Source: Sabellastarte sp. h YS-2021 (Eukaryota; Annelida; Polychaeta; Sabellida; Sabellidae). From it: a stretch of 64,000 nucleotides of DNA. The notes under the pieces are model-generated. The model saw only the letters and a program-made list of their open reading frames with translations, ran no database searches and had not been told where the DNA came from. The stretch spans positions 87,511,052-87,575,051 of the forward strand of contig OZ024935.1 of the NCBI GenBank assembly GCA_964017235.1, in the 5' to 3' direction. Both the position numbers and the translations under genes were made by a program. This document shows positions 48,157-60,590 of the stretch, piece after piece. Each line of letters starts with the position of its first letter. The stretch's first letter is position 1.

Positions 48157-48309
48157 TCAAAGTCAAAGTTGGGGTTTTACGTCTCGTTCAACAGCCGGGG
48201 TCATATTAGGGCGGGACCTCAGCATTGCCACTTGTGGGACTCGAACCCACAGAGGTGACAGCCTGTGATTAGATGCCAAACTTGATAACACAAGGCCACT
48301 GAGGACCTA
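48157..48309 (-). mobile_element. tRNA-derived SINE, family B
   Basis: Reverse copy with GGGGTTTTACGTCTCGTTCA, CAGCATTGCCACTTGTGGG, ACTCGAACCCACAGAGGTG (B box reversed) and GGCCACTGAGGACC. Confidence 0.75.
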
Positions 48310-48420
48310 GGCAGATTCTAAGACACACCATTGAAAATCGTAATGCACAAGTCAGAAAAACATAAACAGGTCATCACCAATGTCTCTGTCAGTGGTCATT
48401 AGCCAGAAAAAGTACGGAGG

Positions 48421-48892
48421 GAAAGACATCTGGAATTGATAGGTTTTAAGTCGCCTTTTGTAACATGAACATGTAGGAGCAATTCAAATTTCCAGTGGCA
48501 AGTCATTCCAGAGTCATGGAGCATCACATGAGAGACACTGGTTGAAATAAACATTAGATTTATGAACTAAGGAGCTGTTAAAAGGAACCTTGAGAATTTT
48601 GTTTAGGATTGCTATGTTTCGTTTTAACAGCAGATGTATACAAAGATCAATACGGGGCATAGTACTTTGGCTTGCCAGTGGTGAGGCACTTTTGTACAAG
48701 TACTAGGGTTTTGAAGATGATTCGTTGCTTAACAGGAAGCCAGTGAAGAGACTTTGGAGTGATATGAGTAAATCTGGAAGCACCAGAGATGAAGCGTGCC
48801 ATTTCGGATATTCTGAAGCCTTGTGATGTTCTTGGAAGACGAAAAGATTAGTGCAATAATCGAGACGACTACAGACCAATGCATTTGCAACC
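48421..48892 (-). mobile_element. L2/CR1-like LINE fragment
   Basis: On the minus strand the sequence gives VANALVCSRLDYCTNLF, then HWLPVKQRIIFKTLVLVQKCL and GKPKYYAPY. This is the same C-terminal reverse-transcriptase region seen in the LINE at 40.3-41.4 kb. Frame changes and stops are frequent, so it is an inactive fragment of about 470 bp. A TAG-rich trinucleotide tract follows at 48893-48940. Confidence 0.7.
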
Positions 48893-48940
48893 AGTAGTAA
48901 TAGTAGTAGTGCTAGTAGTAGAAGTAGTAGTAGTTCTGTC
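48893..48940. repeat. (TAG)n-like trinucleotide tract
   Basis: AGTAGTAATAGTAGTAGTGC and TAGTAGAAGTAGTAGTAG, directly next to the LINE fragment at 48421-48892. Confidence 0.85.
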
Positions 48941-49281
48941 TGTGTTTATATGACTCTAGTTGTTAATAGGGAGCAGAGCTCAGCCACCCCCACCCCCTCC
49001 TACACAACTTATTTTTCTATATTTTAAAAATTAGATGGTTCCAATCTAATACAGCCAATAACTTAGAGCTTGGAACAGGCACCAACCCCACAGACCTTAT
49101 TTCTCTTGATTAAATCTCTCTCTGGCCCCCAAAGCCCCTTCAATGTGTGCCTGCTTTTGTCACGTTTTAAATCATGTTTCATGTGATATCTGACTCCCAA
49201 CCTGTTCCAGTTACAACAGGAAAGGCTTCAAACACTGCGGAAACTCTGAGCTGCCTTTTTCACCTCAACAAATTCATGCAT

Positions 49282-49837
49282 ACATGTTACTGACTTGTAG
49301 ATACACATTACTCACTTAGAGGGACAAGTTACTAACTCAAGCATAGAGGTTATTTATTTGTAGATCACATAAATTGTTAATTCGTAGTTTCAAGTTACAG
49401 ACTTAATAATACAAGCTACTAACTTGAAAATAAAAGTTATAACCTCACAGATGTAACTTATAAACTCCTGAAAAATCAACTAAGTCAATCATATAAGTTA
49501 TCAACTGACTGATGCAAGATACTACCTCAAAACTACAACTTACCAACTCACAAATAATCGTATAAACATATAATTTACTAAGTTATACATACCAACTCCC
49601 AAATAATAAGTTAATAACTCATAGATACAATTTATGAGCTTGAAACTGTAAGTACTAATTCACAAGTTACTCAATTAAGGAAATAAAAGTAACCAAATGA
49701 CTGATGCAAGTTACTGACTCAAAAGTATAATTTACTAGCTGACAAATACAAGTCACTGAGTTGCAGACATAACTACTAGCCCAATGACACCAGTTACCAG
49801 ATAGAATTTATCAAGTCAAAAGTGTTGGTTACTTACA
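49282..49837. repeat. Degenerate minisatellite, unit about 22-25 bp
   Basis: Many diverged copies of an AAGTTACTAACTCACAGATA-like unit follow each other over about 550 bp: GTTACTGACTTGTAGATAC, AGTTACTAACTCAAGCATAG, AGTTATCAACTGACTGATGC, AGTTACTGACTCAAAAGTA. No coding frame. Divergence among units points to an old array. Confidence 0.65.
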
Positions 49838-50319
49838 TTTATTCATGCAGAGATCTTACTTTTACACACATAAAAAAGTTGCATCAGTAAATTAATATCA
49901 CGTAACTGAATTCATTGAAAATGCATACTGAAACTTGATATTAACAACAGGAGTACTGTAATAGTAGAAATTTAAGCCGGTAAAAAAATTCACTAATTAT
50001 TCATTTTTAAGAAATTCAATTAAAATTAATTTTCAGTAATATTTTGTTTCTTCTTTATATAAAAATATATATGTAAAATTTCATTGGGAATTAATTTTCA
50101 TTATCCAAGTTCATTAGCTAAAATAGCTAAAATTAATGCCTAATAAAAATTCTGTATCATTTATGATTTCATAAACTACTATCAGATATCAGTTGGCATA
50201 TATTTGATGTAGTAACTTTTATGTATAAATTAATATCTAAATGTGTGACTTACTATCTTAAAATAGGATATTGTAATACGTTATTACAATAACCTGTAAT
50301 TAAAGGTTAGTAACTTGTA
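49838..50319. other. Non-coding AT-rich stretch
   Basis: Nothing recognised. Confidence 0.5.
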
Positions 50320-50560
50320 GGGGGCCACGGTGGCAGAGTGGTAGAGTGGTAACACTCTCGCCTCCCACCTCTGAGACCGGGGTTCGGTTCCCAGCATGGC
50401 CTCAAGTGGGAAACCTGGTAGTTGCTTGCCGTTGGTTGGCAGTTTACAGTACGGAACCCTAACGAACTGTATGTACTGGTTTCCTCTGCCCTTCCAACTA
50501 CCTGTCGTGATATGACCTGTACAGTGTTGAAAGCGATGCAAAACCCCAAATAAATAAATA
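50320..50560 (+). mobile_element. tRNA-derived SINE, family A (best full-length copy)
   Basis: Head GGGGGCCACGGTGGCAGAGT with A box, B box GGGGTTCGGTTCC, core CTGGTAGTTGCTTGCCGTTGG, and tail CCCCAAATAAATAAATA. It is the clearest representative here and probably among the youngest. Confidence 0.92.
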
Positions 50561-52664
50561 GTCACTTGTAATGGTCAATGTATTTTAATGTTGATATAAA
50601 GTGTATTTTAATGATGCATTTTCATATGTACCTTATAAAAACATGTGAGTTATAAGCATTAAGACGCCAGTTAACATCAGCAAATAAATGGCATTTTTTA
50701 GCTTCCATAATATTAACACGCCCTTCTTATTATATTCACCATCTTTAGTTGTGTTGCCATGGCAACAAAGACAAAAAACTCACCTTAATTATCTTCAATG
50801 CCTCTCTGACACATATCCGGTGACATCATCAACCTAATATGGCTTTTTGTCATTTTCTCTGTCATTTTGACATTATAAATTTCATTGCAGATGAAGACAA
50901 AATTAGATGTGATAAATTGTGTATCTCTAAATAATAAAAATCTGTGCCGTGAGCTTAATAAGATATTAAAGCCTGTTAAAACAAACCCTTAAACAAAGTC
51001 AGTTAGAATAAAAAAGCACACAATGTCATTGCAGTTTAGCAACTTTTAGTAACTTAAATATGTTAGTTTTATTTCTTCAGTTACAACTCATATTGTGGAA
51101 GCAAAATCTCGTCGTTTTCAGTATTCAACATACAAAAATTGAATGCCCGTTTTGTTTAAAATTGCACACGAAAATATAACCTTGTGGCTTGTGAAAAAAC
51201 CGAGTTTATAGAAAACAACAGTCTGCTACTATAACTGCACATAATAACACCCTCCTAATTCCTTCAAGAACAATATCCAATAGTGTCTTAATCCTTTTGA
51301 GAAGGAGGGAGGGCAGAGGGTCCTGCAAAACAGATTATTTAGTAGCCTTGCCCTTAGGTGTATATTTGAAGTTCAGCAAAGCAATTCAACATCCAGTCTG
51401 GCAAAAGTGTTTTCTATTTTTCTGACCTATGAAAATCCAAGGTCATATCCAGACATAGTTCTCATGAGCTGGGTGTCAACATACAACCACAGAGTTGTGT
51501 GATTAATTACCAAATTTGGTAACTGCCAAGTTACTCAGGCACCCTCTCTTTAAAAGATCTTTGGTGGCCTAGTGGGTTAGTATTTTGGCTTCTAATCACA
51601 GACTGACACACTTGTGTAGGTTCAACTACCACAATTGGCAATGCTGAGAGCAAGTCACAATATGGGCGTGGCTGTTGAATGGGGCATAAACCCTGGACAT
51701 TGATTAACTTTGATTGACGCCCTTCTACAGTTCTAGAAAGAAGTTCACAAAGTCAATTGGTTAGAGAGGTTCACACGTATATGGTGTTGCACCTGTTAAG
51801 TAACTCTGGCACAGTGAAATAGTGTCAGGTCACATCTGTAAACCAATCTCTGCCATATGTTTATGGTGTTAAAGGATGATATGGTTTTATCAAGTTATAG
51901 CTGCCACTTTGGCCTAGTGTTTAACATACTCACCAAGGAACATAGAGGGTTTGTAAATGCAGATATAGAGTGGTTTGGATGGGCAAGCAAGGTGGTGATC
52001 TTCTGTCATCAGGTCCTATTCCCGGGGCAGGCAAAATAACCCCAAGGACATTAATAAATGGACATCCTTGCGACTCTGTCTTTCAGTTAGGGTTATGCCA
52101 GTCACCAGACAGCTTGGATTGTACCTGTGCAGTAAGGATTGGTAAAATAGCTCTAGATCTAAATACACAGTACATGTACAATAAGATATAAGAATTGGGT
52201 TACTTATGTATGTTTATCATTAACAAAGTAGTGGTAACAAATCACAAAATACAGGAAAATGTCTGTAAGTATGACCATCGCTAGAAAGAGAGATATTTTG
52301 CATTTACACTACCATGTTTTCAACTGGTCTCAACGTGGCTTATTATGCATTGAAATACCCACAGGTTCTACCCTGAGTTTGTGGCAAAGTTTCAAACTGT
52401 AATGACCTACTTCTAAACACTGGTGCATCAAATGCGTCTGATCAGAAGAAAGTAAACTGAGAATAAATAAAGTAAAAAAACAACAACATGAGCCTAAGTG
52501 AAAGGCTACTAAATCACTGCAAAACAAACCAAGCTATTCTCAGTGTGTATGTGCCTGTGACAAGATGTCACAGATCAACAGTTTTTATTGGCTGTGCATA
52601 ATAAATGTTATACATAGGTCACACACGCAGGACTAATGCTCTTTATTTAGGTCTTTCGTGTTTT
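50561..52664. other. Non-coding stretch apart from the family B SINE
   Basis: No gene. The part at 51890-52060 has SINE-like wording (TTTGGCCTAGTGTTTAACAT) but is too diverged to assign. Confidence 0.45.
51558..51717 (+). mobile_element. tRNA-derived SINE, family B (degenerate)
   Basis: TCTTTGGTGGCCTAGTGGGT, TTGGCTTCTAATCACAGAC, GTAGGTTCAACTACCAC, GGCAATGCTGAGAGC and GTGGCTGTTGAATGGGGC. Confidence 0.65.
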
Positions 52665-52872
52665 GTTTTTATTTGGGTTTAACATCGTTTTCAGCACTAT
52701 ACAGGTCTTATCACGACGGGTAGTTTTATGGGCAGAGGAAACCAGTACACACATTTGGTCACGGTTCTGTACTGTAAACTGCCAACTATCGGTAACAACC
52801 AACTTTCGCAGATAGGGTCCGGGGTTTAAACCACCAACCTCAAAGGTGTTACCACCGCGCCACCGTGGCCCT
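52665..52872 (-). mobile_element. tRNA-derived SINE, family A
   Basis: Reverse copy: TTTTATTTGGGTTTAACATC, CACGACGGGTAGTTTTATGG, CTGTAAACTGCCAACTATCGG, ending CGCGCCACCGTGGCCC. Confidence 0.85.
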
Positions 52873-53559
52873 CTATAGGTCTCCAGTTACAGAGTATACA
52901 AAAGTCTAACTAGCGGATTTATGTCCCTTTCAATAGCTAAAATCATATGAGGGTAAGTCCTTTGCTAAACCCACTTCTATGTGATAAGCTGGACCCCAAG
53001 CCATGGTCTCAGGGATGACGGTCAATCGATTTTAAGTTGGACTTGTCAACCAATCAGTCGCTGGAATTTGTCTATACAACGAGGACTTGTTTAGGACAAT
53101 ATCTTATTTGTTTTTTGCCATTAAAAATTTAAAATACATGTAGTTCAGATTCTTTCTATGGGTTGTCCAATGGTTTTCGTACTTAGAGCCAGGACAACCA
53201 ATCATTTTTCAGGTATTTCCAGGTGCGATTTTTTCCCCTAGCTTTTGTTTGTATATTTATTATGTGACATTCAGCTTGTATATGTCAGACTGTTTGATGT
53301 AGAACCACAGTTTACAGGAGCATGAGTGATTCTGAATGACATGTGACCTCCTAACCAATGTTTTTACTGCCATTATTCTTCCATCTCTATGAACCACAAT
53401 CGACATTTTCTTATATGATGTTGTATCTTGTATGTCAACATAAGCCTGGGTCGTTTCATCTGGTCCCATAGATTTTTTCAATGTAGTTAAATAGAAATAG
53501 TCTTTTGATATTGGCACTGTTTGAACCTTTTCCGTATCTGGACACTAAAATAGGTTGAC

Positions 53560-53600
53560 TGTTTAAAGTGCTATAAAAGTCCCATTAGAATTAAAAATTC
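53560..53600 (+). repeat. Solo LINE 3'-tail-like sequence
   Basis: AAAGTGCTATAAAAGTCCCA followed by TTAGAATTAAAAATTC resembles the end of the LINE at 40328-41369. No reverse-transcriptase sequence was recognised upstream. Confidence 0.45.
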
Positions 53601-54039
53601 AGTTAAACAACAAAAGGAAAGAAAAGGAAAACGTCGCGAATGACATCATGAAAAAATATATCACAAATAAAGATGACAATATTTTTACAAGTACTTTTAG
53701 TCTAATAGTGATTTTCTTCATTTATGTATGTATATCATTGATGTTTTACCCTCACTATCCACCTCTCTGCATGGATAATGAGTAAAATTAGTCCAAAAAG
53801 ACCGATACATATAAAGGCTCCAGTGAATATAGAAAACTTGACATTTCTTCTGCACATTCCTCAAGGGACCCCCAGAGAAATAATTGCAATAAAGACTGGA
53901 TTTTATACAATCCCACATTTCCACGTGGATTACTATAAAGCAAAAACGAGAAGATGCTCTGTAAAGCATCTTTTAACTTGTTTTGATAATCTAATTGTAG
54001 CTTATATAAATTAATGAATTGCTCACTGGTTCTGAGCAT

Positions 54040-54115
54040 CATGCTAATTTGGGGCTCTGAATTCCAGCAGAATTGTATTATTGCACCTTAAAAAGCACCA
54101 TAGAACGATTTGAGC
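54040..54115 (+). repeat. Dispersed repeat F, copy 2
   Basis: ATTATTGCACCTTAAAAAGC and ACCATAGAACGATTTGAG pair with 15540-15640. Confidence 0.4.
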
Positions 54116-55168
54116 TTTGAAGATTAATTCTATTTATCACGGATCACTGGTCTTGGTACATCAGGATATTATTTCCTTAGTAACCAAAATTCGTGCAAGT
54201 TGGACCTAGGCTTCAGTGTTAATGATTGGAGAAGTTTGCCTCATTACTGAAGCCCTGCAGGGAATTTCTATTGCCTTGTTTATTCATATTGTTTACTCTG
54301 ATGCAAAAAATAGATAACTTACAAGTAACACAGTGAAACTCCCTTTTCAAATAACTTACTACCTACTTTTTGGTATTTTGCAAATTTTGAAAAAGAGCAT
54401 TTAATACTGAATAAATATTGTTAGCATACTTTTTTCCAAAAAAAACACCATACGGCCAAATTATTGATTGAAATTATCATGAATTGCTATATTCAAGTAG
54501 TTCCACATTTTTTAAACAAAAAGTCTATTCATTTCATGTTACATGGTGACCATAGAAAATAAAACCATTTCTGCTATTGTTATTGTGTTGTAGAGTATGT
54601 CATAGTAATAAGATACCAGCTATTACCACTACACTTGATCAGTATGGTACCTACAACAGAAGTCTGGTAACACCTTGCTTACTCCTTTCAGTCATGAGGT
54701 ACAAATGAGTCAACCTCTATAGTTTCTATACTGTTGTGGTACGGTCCACTAAGTGTCTTGACGGTATGTATTTGGTGCAATTTTGTATGATTTGCAGGTC
54801 TGATGCGTTCGACACTTCAAAGGATGTGATTTCAGTTCAGGACCTCTTTTTTTTCTTTGCAAAACTTTCCATGTCCACTCACAAACTGTCTTAAACTGTA
54901 TAGGGTGGTCCATGTACCACTAAGATACAAGACCTCCTTTGGGAACCATAAAGGATCAGGCCATCAGCCGTAAATTAACCACATACAGATATGGTTGCAT
55001 GGAAAGGTTTTTACCTAGGCGTAAGTGCTTTATTGGCAGTTTCTGTGTCAGTATACCGTCCATAGATGACAGCACTTTCACCCAATTTTTTGTTAACTTT
55101 TTTGAAAAGTTCACCTTCCCTGTCACCTTTGGGCAATGCAGATGGCATTTTGCCAAAGGAGAGGTCAG

Positions 55169-55318
55169 AGGTCCTTGGTGGCCCAGTGGTTCGGAAGTTT
55201 GGCATCTAACCATAGGTTGTCACCTCTGTAGGTTCGAGTCCCACAAGTGGCAATGCTGAGGACCTGTCCCAATATTACCCTGGCTGTTGCACGGGACGTA
55301 AAACATCAATTTTGACTT
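55169..55318 (+). mobile_element. tRNA-derived SINE, family B (best copy)
   Basis: AGGTCCTTGGTGGCCCAGTG, GTTTGGCATCTAACCATAGG, B box GTAGGTTCGAGTCCCAC, AAGTGGCAATGCTGAGGACC and GCTGTTGCACGGGACGTAAA. Short frames that run across its left edge are not genes. Confidence 0.8.
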
Positions 55319-57266
55319 AAGCTACTATAATAAGGCAAATGATTATTTTATCAAATAGGGATATTTTTTGGCGTATACCCAGGATCATTCTTTTATATCT
55401 GGTCTTGATTACATGACTACTGCAATGCGATATGACAGCAAAAGTTCATAAATGACATGAATTCGACTACATTATACCATCTTCATATGAGTGGCACAGT
55501 CTTTGTAAACGTTTAATGAGGAGTGGTTTTTTTGTTTTCCACCATTCTGTGTGAAGAGTAAGTATAATAAGTTCTTGTACAAAGCTAAACAAGGCTGGTT
55601 AATATAAACTTTTTAATGTGTGATGCATAAATTTTATGCCTGTCTTATGATGTGTATAACATACTTATAAGTTATATGGCTTCCAAAACATTGACAAAAT
55701 ATCTGAGGATAATTATGCGCAGGGGGTATGAGATGGACAGTCTTACAGACAAGACAGTGCAACAGATAGGGCAATTAGCTTTACAGTCTGTCCTATGTAC
55801 TGTCCTGTCAGTAGCACTGTCCATCCCTGTACAGTAAGTGACGCCTAACTATACGAAAAATGTCCCAGTTTGGATGTCCCCCTATTTAGGACAAATACAG
55901 AGAAATTACTTTATTTTCCATATGCGAAATGTTTGAGCTATTTACCGTTAAATAAAATCAGACTAGTCTGTTTTTATTTACTAAGCATATATTTTGATAA
56001 CATTTATGTAAACAACCGTTTGTCATTTGTAAAAAAATCTAAAGCTATGTAACCTATACATATGTTGAATTTATACCATGAGAAGTGACAAAGCTTGTGA
56101 TTATTTATGTGGCATTATACTCACAGCTAAAAATTGAAAGTTTTACTCTCACTCAACAACCCTTACTCTGAATACATTTCATGGCTAGATTTTTTTTTTC
56201 ATTTTTTAAGTGAGTATGGACTAATGCTACCTCTTACTTAGTAGCTACAATTATGCTGTAATCTTCAATTGTGCCCTTGGGATAGAAACTATTAGATGTC
56301 CATGGCAGTTTGGAAATGGCCATTGGTTTCAAAAATGGCAAGTAAGATATAAACTGACAGTTTCATTAATGTTTGACCGTTTTCCTATTGAGTTAGGTGT
56401 GCACCTTACCAATGATGTTCTACAAACGGATCAGTTCCCTTGAGCACTGTAAAAGCCCCAAAATAATTTTTAATAACCCTCTTTTAGAAATTGAAAAGAA
56501 GTTTAAATACAGATGAAACACATTAAGTTTAAATACACATTAAACATTAATTTAAAGAGCAGAATATGATCAAATATTTTACTCTGTGTCCATAGAAAAT
56601 GACAGATTTCTAACCCCTACACCAATCCCTCACAATAATATAGCATTCTTAACTGTGAAAAAAATAATTGACCATAAAAGTCCAATTACGTGTGCCATAA
56701 AAGAATTTTTCCTACATTTTTATTGACAGAGTTTGCCCAGGGGGGTTCCATAAATTGTAAGGAGAAAAATAAGGCAGAGTAAATTGGGAAATATAATTCT
56801 TACTGCAATATTTTTTTATGTTGTTTATTATATACACAAATTTCGAGATTAAACCCTGGTCTCACTTTGCTCGTGTTATTTTTCCGGTGTTTCAAAAAGA
56901 TAAATTTTATAATGCACCCATAAGCAAAGTATAAAGTGTATTGGTGTTTGGTTGATTTACATCAAGTTTCAGAGTAGTTACGATCATTTAAAAAAAGTCA
57001 AGCATTCATAAAAGTTACTGAGAATAGAGTGGTCTAAAGAGTTAAATTTTGGTTTCAACTCTGAAAAGTTTTGGGTCTCAAACTAATTGGCTATTCACAA
57101 AACAGTTGAAACCAAATTGATTTATAAGTACCCTAGGGCTACCCAGATCTTAAAGAGTCTCAATTGGCTGCTTGGTAATACTCCTGTATGTATAAGATGG
57201 TTACACTTGTCTATAAGTTTTTAGTGCTGGCCATTCTAGTTACTTCAGTCCATTTCTGCTTCCCCT
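55319..57266. other. Non-coding stretch
   Basis: Only dispersed repeat E was recognised in it. Confidence 0.5.
55733..55843 (+). repeat. Dispersed repeat E, copy 1
   Basis: GACAGTCTTACAGACAAGAC, AGTGCAACAGATAG, GTCAGTAGCACTGTCCATCC and AGTAAGTG match, with changes and a deletion, 62285-62368. Confidence 0.5.
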
Positions 57267-57822
57267 TATGCCCCCTTTCACACTACAGGTGATACCTTCC
57301 ACAGTTAGAAGTTTTACTCAGTGGCAAAACCGCATCCAGGTCACCCCATTTTGTCCAAGTTGTTCACACTACAGGTAGACAGCGACTGATTGGACACAGA
57401 TTTTTAACCTTCAATAACAGTAGGATGACAGTACTACAAATGTTGGTCACTGAGAAGCAACCTTGATTAACCTCAACTGACCTGCGGTAGCCATCGGACC
57501 AACACGTGGTGAAATGACCAATACCTTAACTCACCTTATGTCACTGTATTACACTAAAACACGACCGAATCACAACCTTATGTACACCGTAGACCACCCC
57601 TTTGGTTACCACAGTAAGTCATTGTCTTCGCATGCCCACGGTACTGAATTCAGAGGCAGAAAATTCAAAGATTTTGAAACATCTGAGGGAGGCGAAAGGA
57701 TTGGTATGGTGGGCCACTGACTTGCAAGGTCCCAAATGTCAGGCAGTGATCCAAGGACAGGGACATTTCACGAAACGCAGGTTACCATAGGTGATACTGC
57801 CTCTAGTGTGAATGGGGTATAG
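57267..57822. mobile_element. Probable MITE with TTTCACACTA inverted termini
   Basis: Left end TATGCCCCCTTTCACACTA and right end ...TAGTGTGAATGGGGTATA are inverted, with pairing continuing into CAGGTGATAC / GTGATACTGC. It has no domain-bearing ORF. The family resembles the smaller element at 2519-2920. Confidence 0.55.
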
Positions 57823-58639
57823 GATCAAATATAATAAAAGATGAAAAAGGCGAGATGGAAGGTTTCATTTCCTCAGTTTTGTCCATCTTAGCACACATCT
57901 AAGAAGCCATTTGGTCATAATTTTTTCCCTTTGAGGCTTTCACTACCTGGAATAAATTACATGATGATGTTTGTTCTTCTTCTTCTGCTGCCTCCTTCTG
58001 GAAGAAATTCATATTTTATTATCCACCACAAGCTGTATTTGACCCAGATATATGGAGTGGGATATATTGTTTTTGTATACAACAGTACCTCCATACAATT
58101 GATAATAAGTGTCAATAGCTTTTATTTTTTTCAGTAATATCTCGGAAATATGTAAGCTACAAAAACTATTATATATCATTCGAAATGTCTTTTTCCAGCG
58201 CTTTCACTCAGGTCTGTTGTGTAAAAATCCTTGCAGAAATGACTGAGATATCGCAAATTAAAGATTGAAATTTCATATTCACTGTTGTCCATGCATTTTA
58301 CAGTCTTTTTAACATTCATTAAATGTTGATTTATTTAACTCATAAATCATACAATATGGTGGATAATGAAAGTAAAACAGCCTTCATCGGACATAATGCA
58401 GAAAAAATATCGCACATGAAGATTAACAATATAATACTCGTGCTACGTACTCATATAATATTGTTGTTTTCTTTATTACTGATACATATACTTTTTCTGT
58501 ATATGTCATTCGGGAAGTTTTCCTAGTATATTTGTTTTACAAGACCTACCATCAATAGTTTCTTACTTATCTGGTACCGAGTGATAATGACCATCGCTAT
58601 ACCAATGGACTGATGTCTTGCAATACGGGTTTAGAATCT
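57823..58639. other. Non-coding stretch
   Basis: Short frames without domains. Confidence 0.5.
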
Positions 58640-58690
58640 GGCCGAATGTAGAGATTAAGCACTATAAAAGTCCTAATAAAATAGAATGTG
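58640..58690 (+). repeat. Solo LINE 3'-tail-like sequence
   Basis: AGAGATTAAGCACTATAAAA followed by GTCCTAATAAAATAGAAT matches the LINE tail (AGAGATTAAGCGCTATAAAA) closely. Confidence 0.5.
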
Positions 58691-58730
58691 CAAAGTCTTT
58701 ATTGATACTATATTGAATCTGATAAAACTT

Positions 58731-59316
58731 CAGGGGCCGATTTCACTAAAGGACTTAAACTAAGTCCCTTTATTGGCTAAGTCAGGGACTTAAATCTAAG
58801 ACTTTGGTCTTAGCCAGGTCTGGGACTTAAAATGGATTTCACAAAGGTGACTAAGTCCAAGCTTATTAAATAACCACAGTGGTTTTCTGTGTCATGTGCC
58901 CTTTTATATCTATTCAAAATATGATATTGGTGTCATATATCCTTCATTTGATGTATTTTGTCTAAGGATAACGGCTGTTTTGAAATGGAAAACCTTGTTG
59001 CCATACATAAACGTCCCAAAGACTGATTTAGTGAGGTGTTCTGTGTAATTATACTTTATTTACAGCCATTTCAAATTTTGAAGTGGAGAAAAGTTTATGG
59101 CGGCCATATTTAAGTCATCTTTACAAAATTTAAGCCCACTACCTCCCAGACTCAAAGTTGAGTCCACTGACTAAGCAATTTCATGGACTTAACTGCTTTG
59201 TGAAATCCGCTAAGTCTAAGACCACGGACTTAACCTTCTTTTGACAAAATTTAAGACCACAGTCTTAAATTTAAGTGTAAATTTGGACTTAAGTCCCTTT
59301 GTGAAATCGGCCCCTG
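58731..59316 (-). mobile_element. MITE family with GGCCGATTTCAC termini, copy 2
   Basis: Inverted ends CAGGGGCCGATTTCAC... and ...GTGAAATCGGCCCCTG bound a 586-bp element without a gene. The interior matches copy 1 in reverse orientation (AACCACAGTGGTTTTC, CTTTTATATCTATTCAAAAT). Target duplication is not clear from the flanks. Confidence 0.8.
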
Positions 59317-60311
59317 TTTCAATGTTTCCATGAACTCTGTTTTCCTTGTGACAAAATTACTCATGTGTTTTTCCCCAGTAGTGTTTATTTTTTTTGCCAC
59401 ACAGATCCTGTCTAAAAATAAATTATGCCAGAACAAAAGTCTAAGTTTGGGTTAGACGTTACACCTCAGAACAGTCCCATCAATGTATCTCCCATTTTGT
59501 CTTGAGCTGGATTGACAAACCACTGATACTCTTAATCTAAGTGAAAAGCATAAAGAGGCTGAAAAGTGAATGCAGACTGCAAACCTCTACCAGGGCATAT
59601 TTCCAAAATTTGAGTATCTTTGAAAATCCAGAATACGAAGCGGATCGTTCCCAAAATATTGTTTATTGTTGTTATTTTGGTCATGCCCTAACGTTGAACA
59701 AAAAAAGAGACTAATGGTACGGGGACTGTAATCATGTCCGTTTCTCTCTACACTCTCTACATGTTTCTCCATACACATTACTCAGAAAGTCTACATTTTT
59801 TGTGGGTGGAGGGGGCGGTTCTGCCAGAATATGTTTCTGGATCCTCCGGTGAGGGCTTGTGCCTTGTTAAATATGCACACCCAAGATGAACAAATTATTT
59901 CCAAACTAATATTTTAACAAATCTAATGGTTTTATGCCAAAGCAAGTAATCTTAGAAGTTGCTGCGTCAGTTTCCACGACAATAACAATGTTTTCTAAGT
60001 CTTATTTTTAGAATCATCTCCAGAATTTGTCATTGATACATTTGATTTTTGCTTGTCTATGTAAAGCAACAATTCCAGTGACGCCATAGCTCCAATAGTG
60101 TACAAAGGTAATTGTAACTGATATGTCAAGAGCAAAGCAGATAATGTCGTCTAGAATGGGTAATGGATATGATTGGTTCATTGGATTCGATCATGTGATA
60201 ATGTGACGTCATGTGATGTATTGATAGCATTAAGGGGAACATTCTTATGATGGTAATCCAGCAGTACTGTTATGGGCTGATGGTAATTCACACAATCCCA
60301 GTGACTGAAAA
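59317..60311. other. Non-coding stretch
   Basis: Nothing recognised. Confidence 0.5.
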
Positions 60312-60590
60312 AGGGCATTTTAAGGATAATCACTACTAAACAGTTTTAACATTAAGAGTTTTCACTAAAGTGTAAAAATAAATTTGTCTTGATGTTTTAT
60401 ATCGAGAACAGCAAAAAAGGGTATGGGGTCACCGTTGAAACTTTTTTTGAATTGAGGCAAGAAGATGAGCCATAATTTCTCAGATTTAGTGTAATTTACA
60501 GAGCTGAAGTAAGCAAGGCGTATTCAGAACATTTTGTAAATTTTTATTCTGTATTTCATAAAATCTGGTTAAAATACATTTAATTTGATA
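60312..60590 (+). repeat. Dispersed repeat D, copy 2
   Basis: Partner of 33780-34070 in the opposite orientation. About 170 bp further right, at 60759-60784, lies a 26-bp word shared with 33596-33621, centred on the near-palindrome TGCTGACTCAGCA. Confidence 0.65.

Larger units (their letters stand above)
52873..55168. other. Non-coding stretch
   Basis: Frames of 83-85 codons near 53260-54042 lie opposite or over each other and show no domain. Repeat F and a solo LINE tail lie inside. Confidence 0.45.

Noticed and set aside
50284-50565. Overlapping minus-strand frames of 80-93 codons
   Set aside because: They are antisense to a full-length family A SINE.
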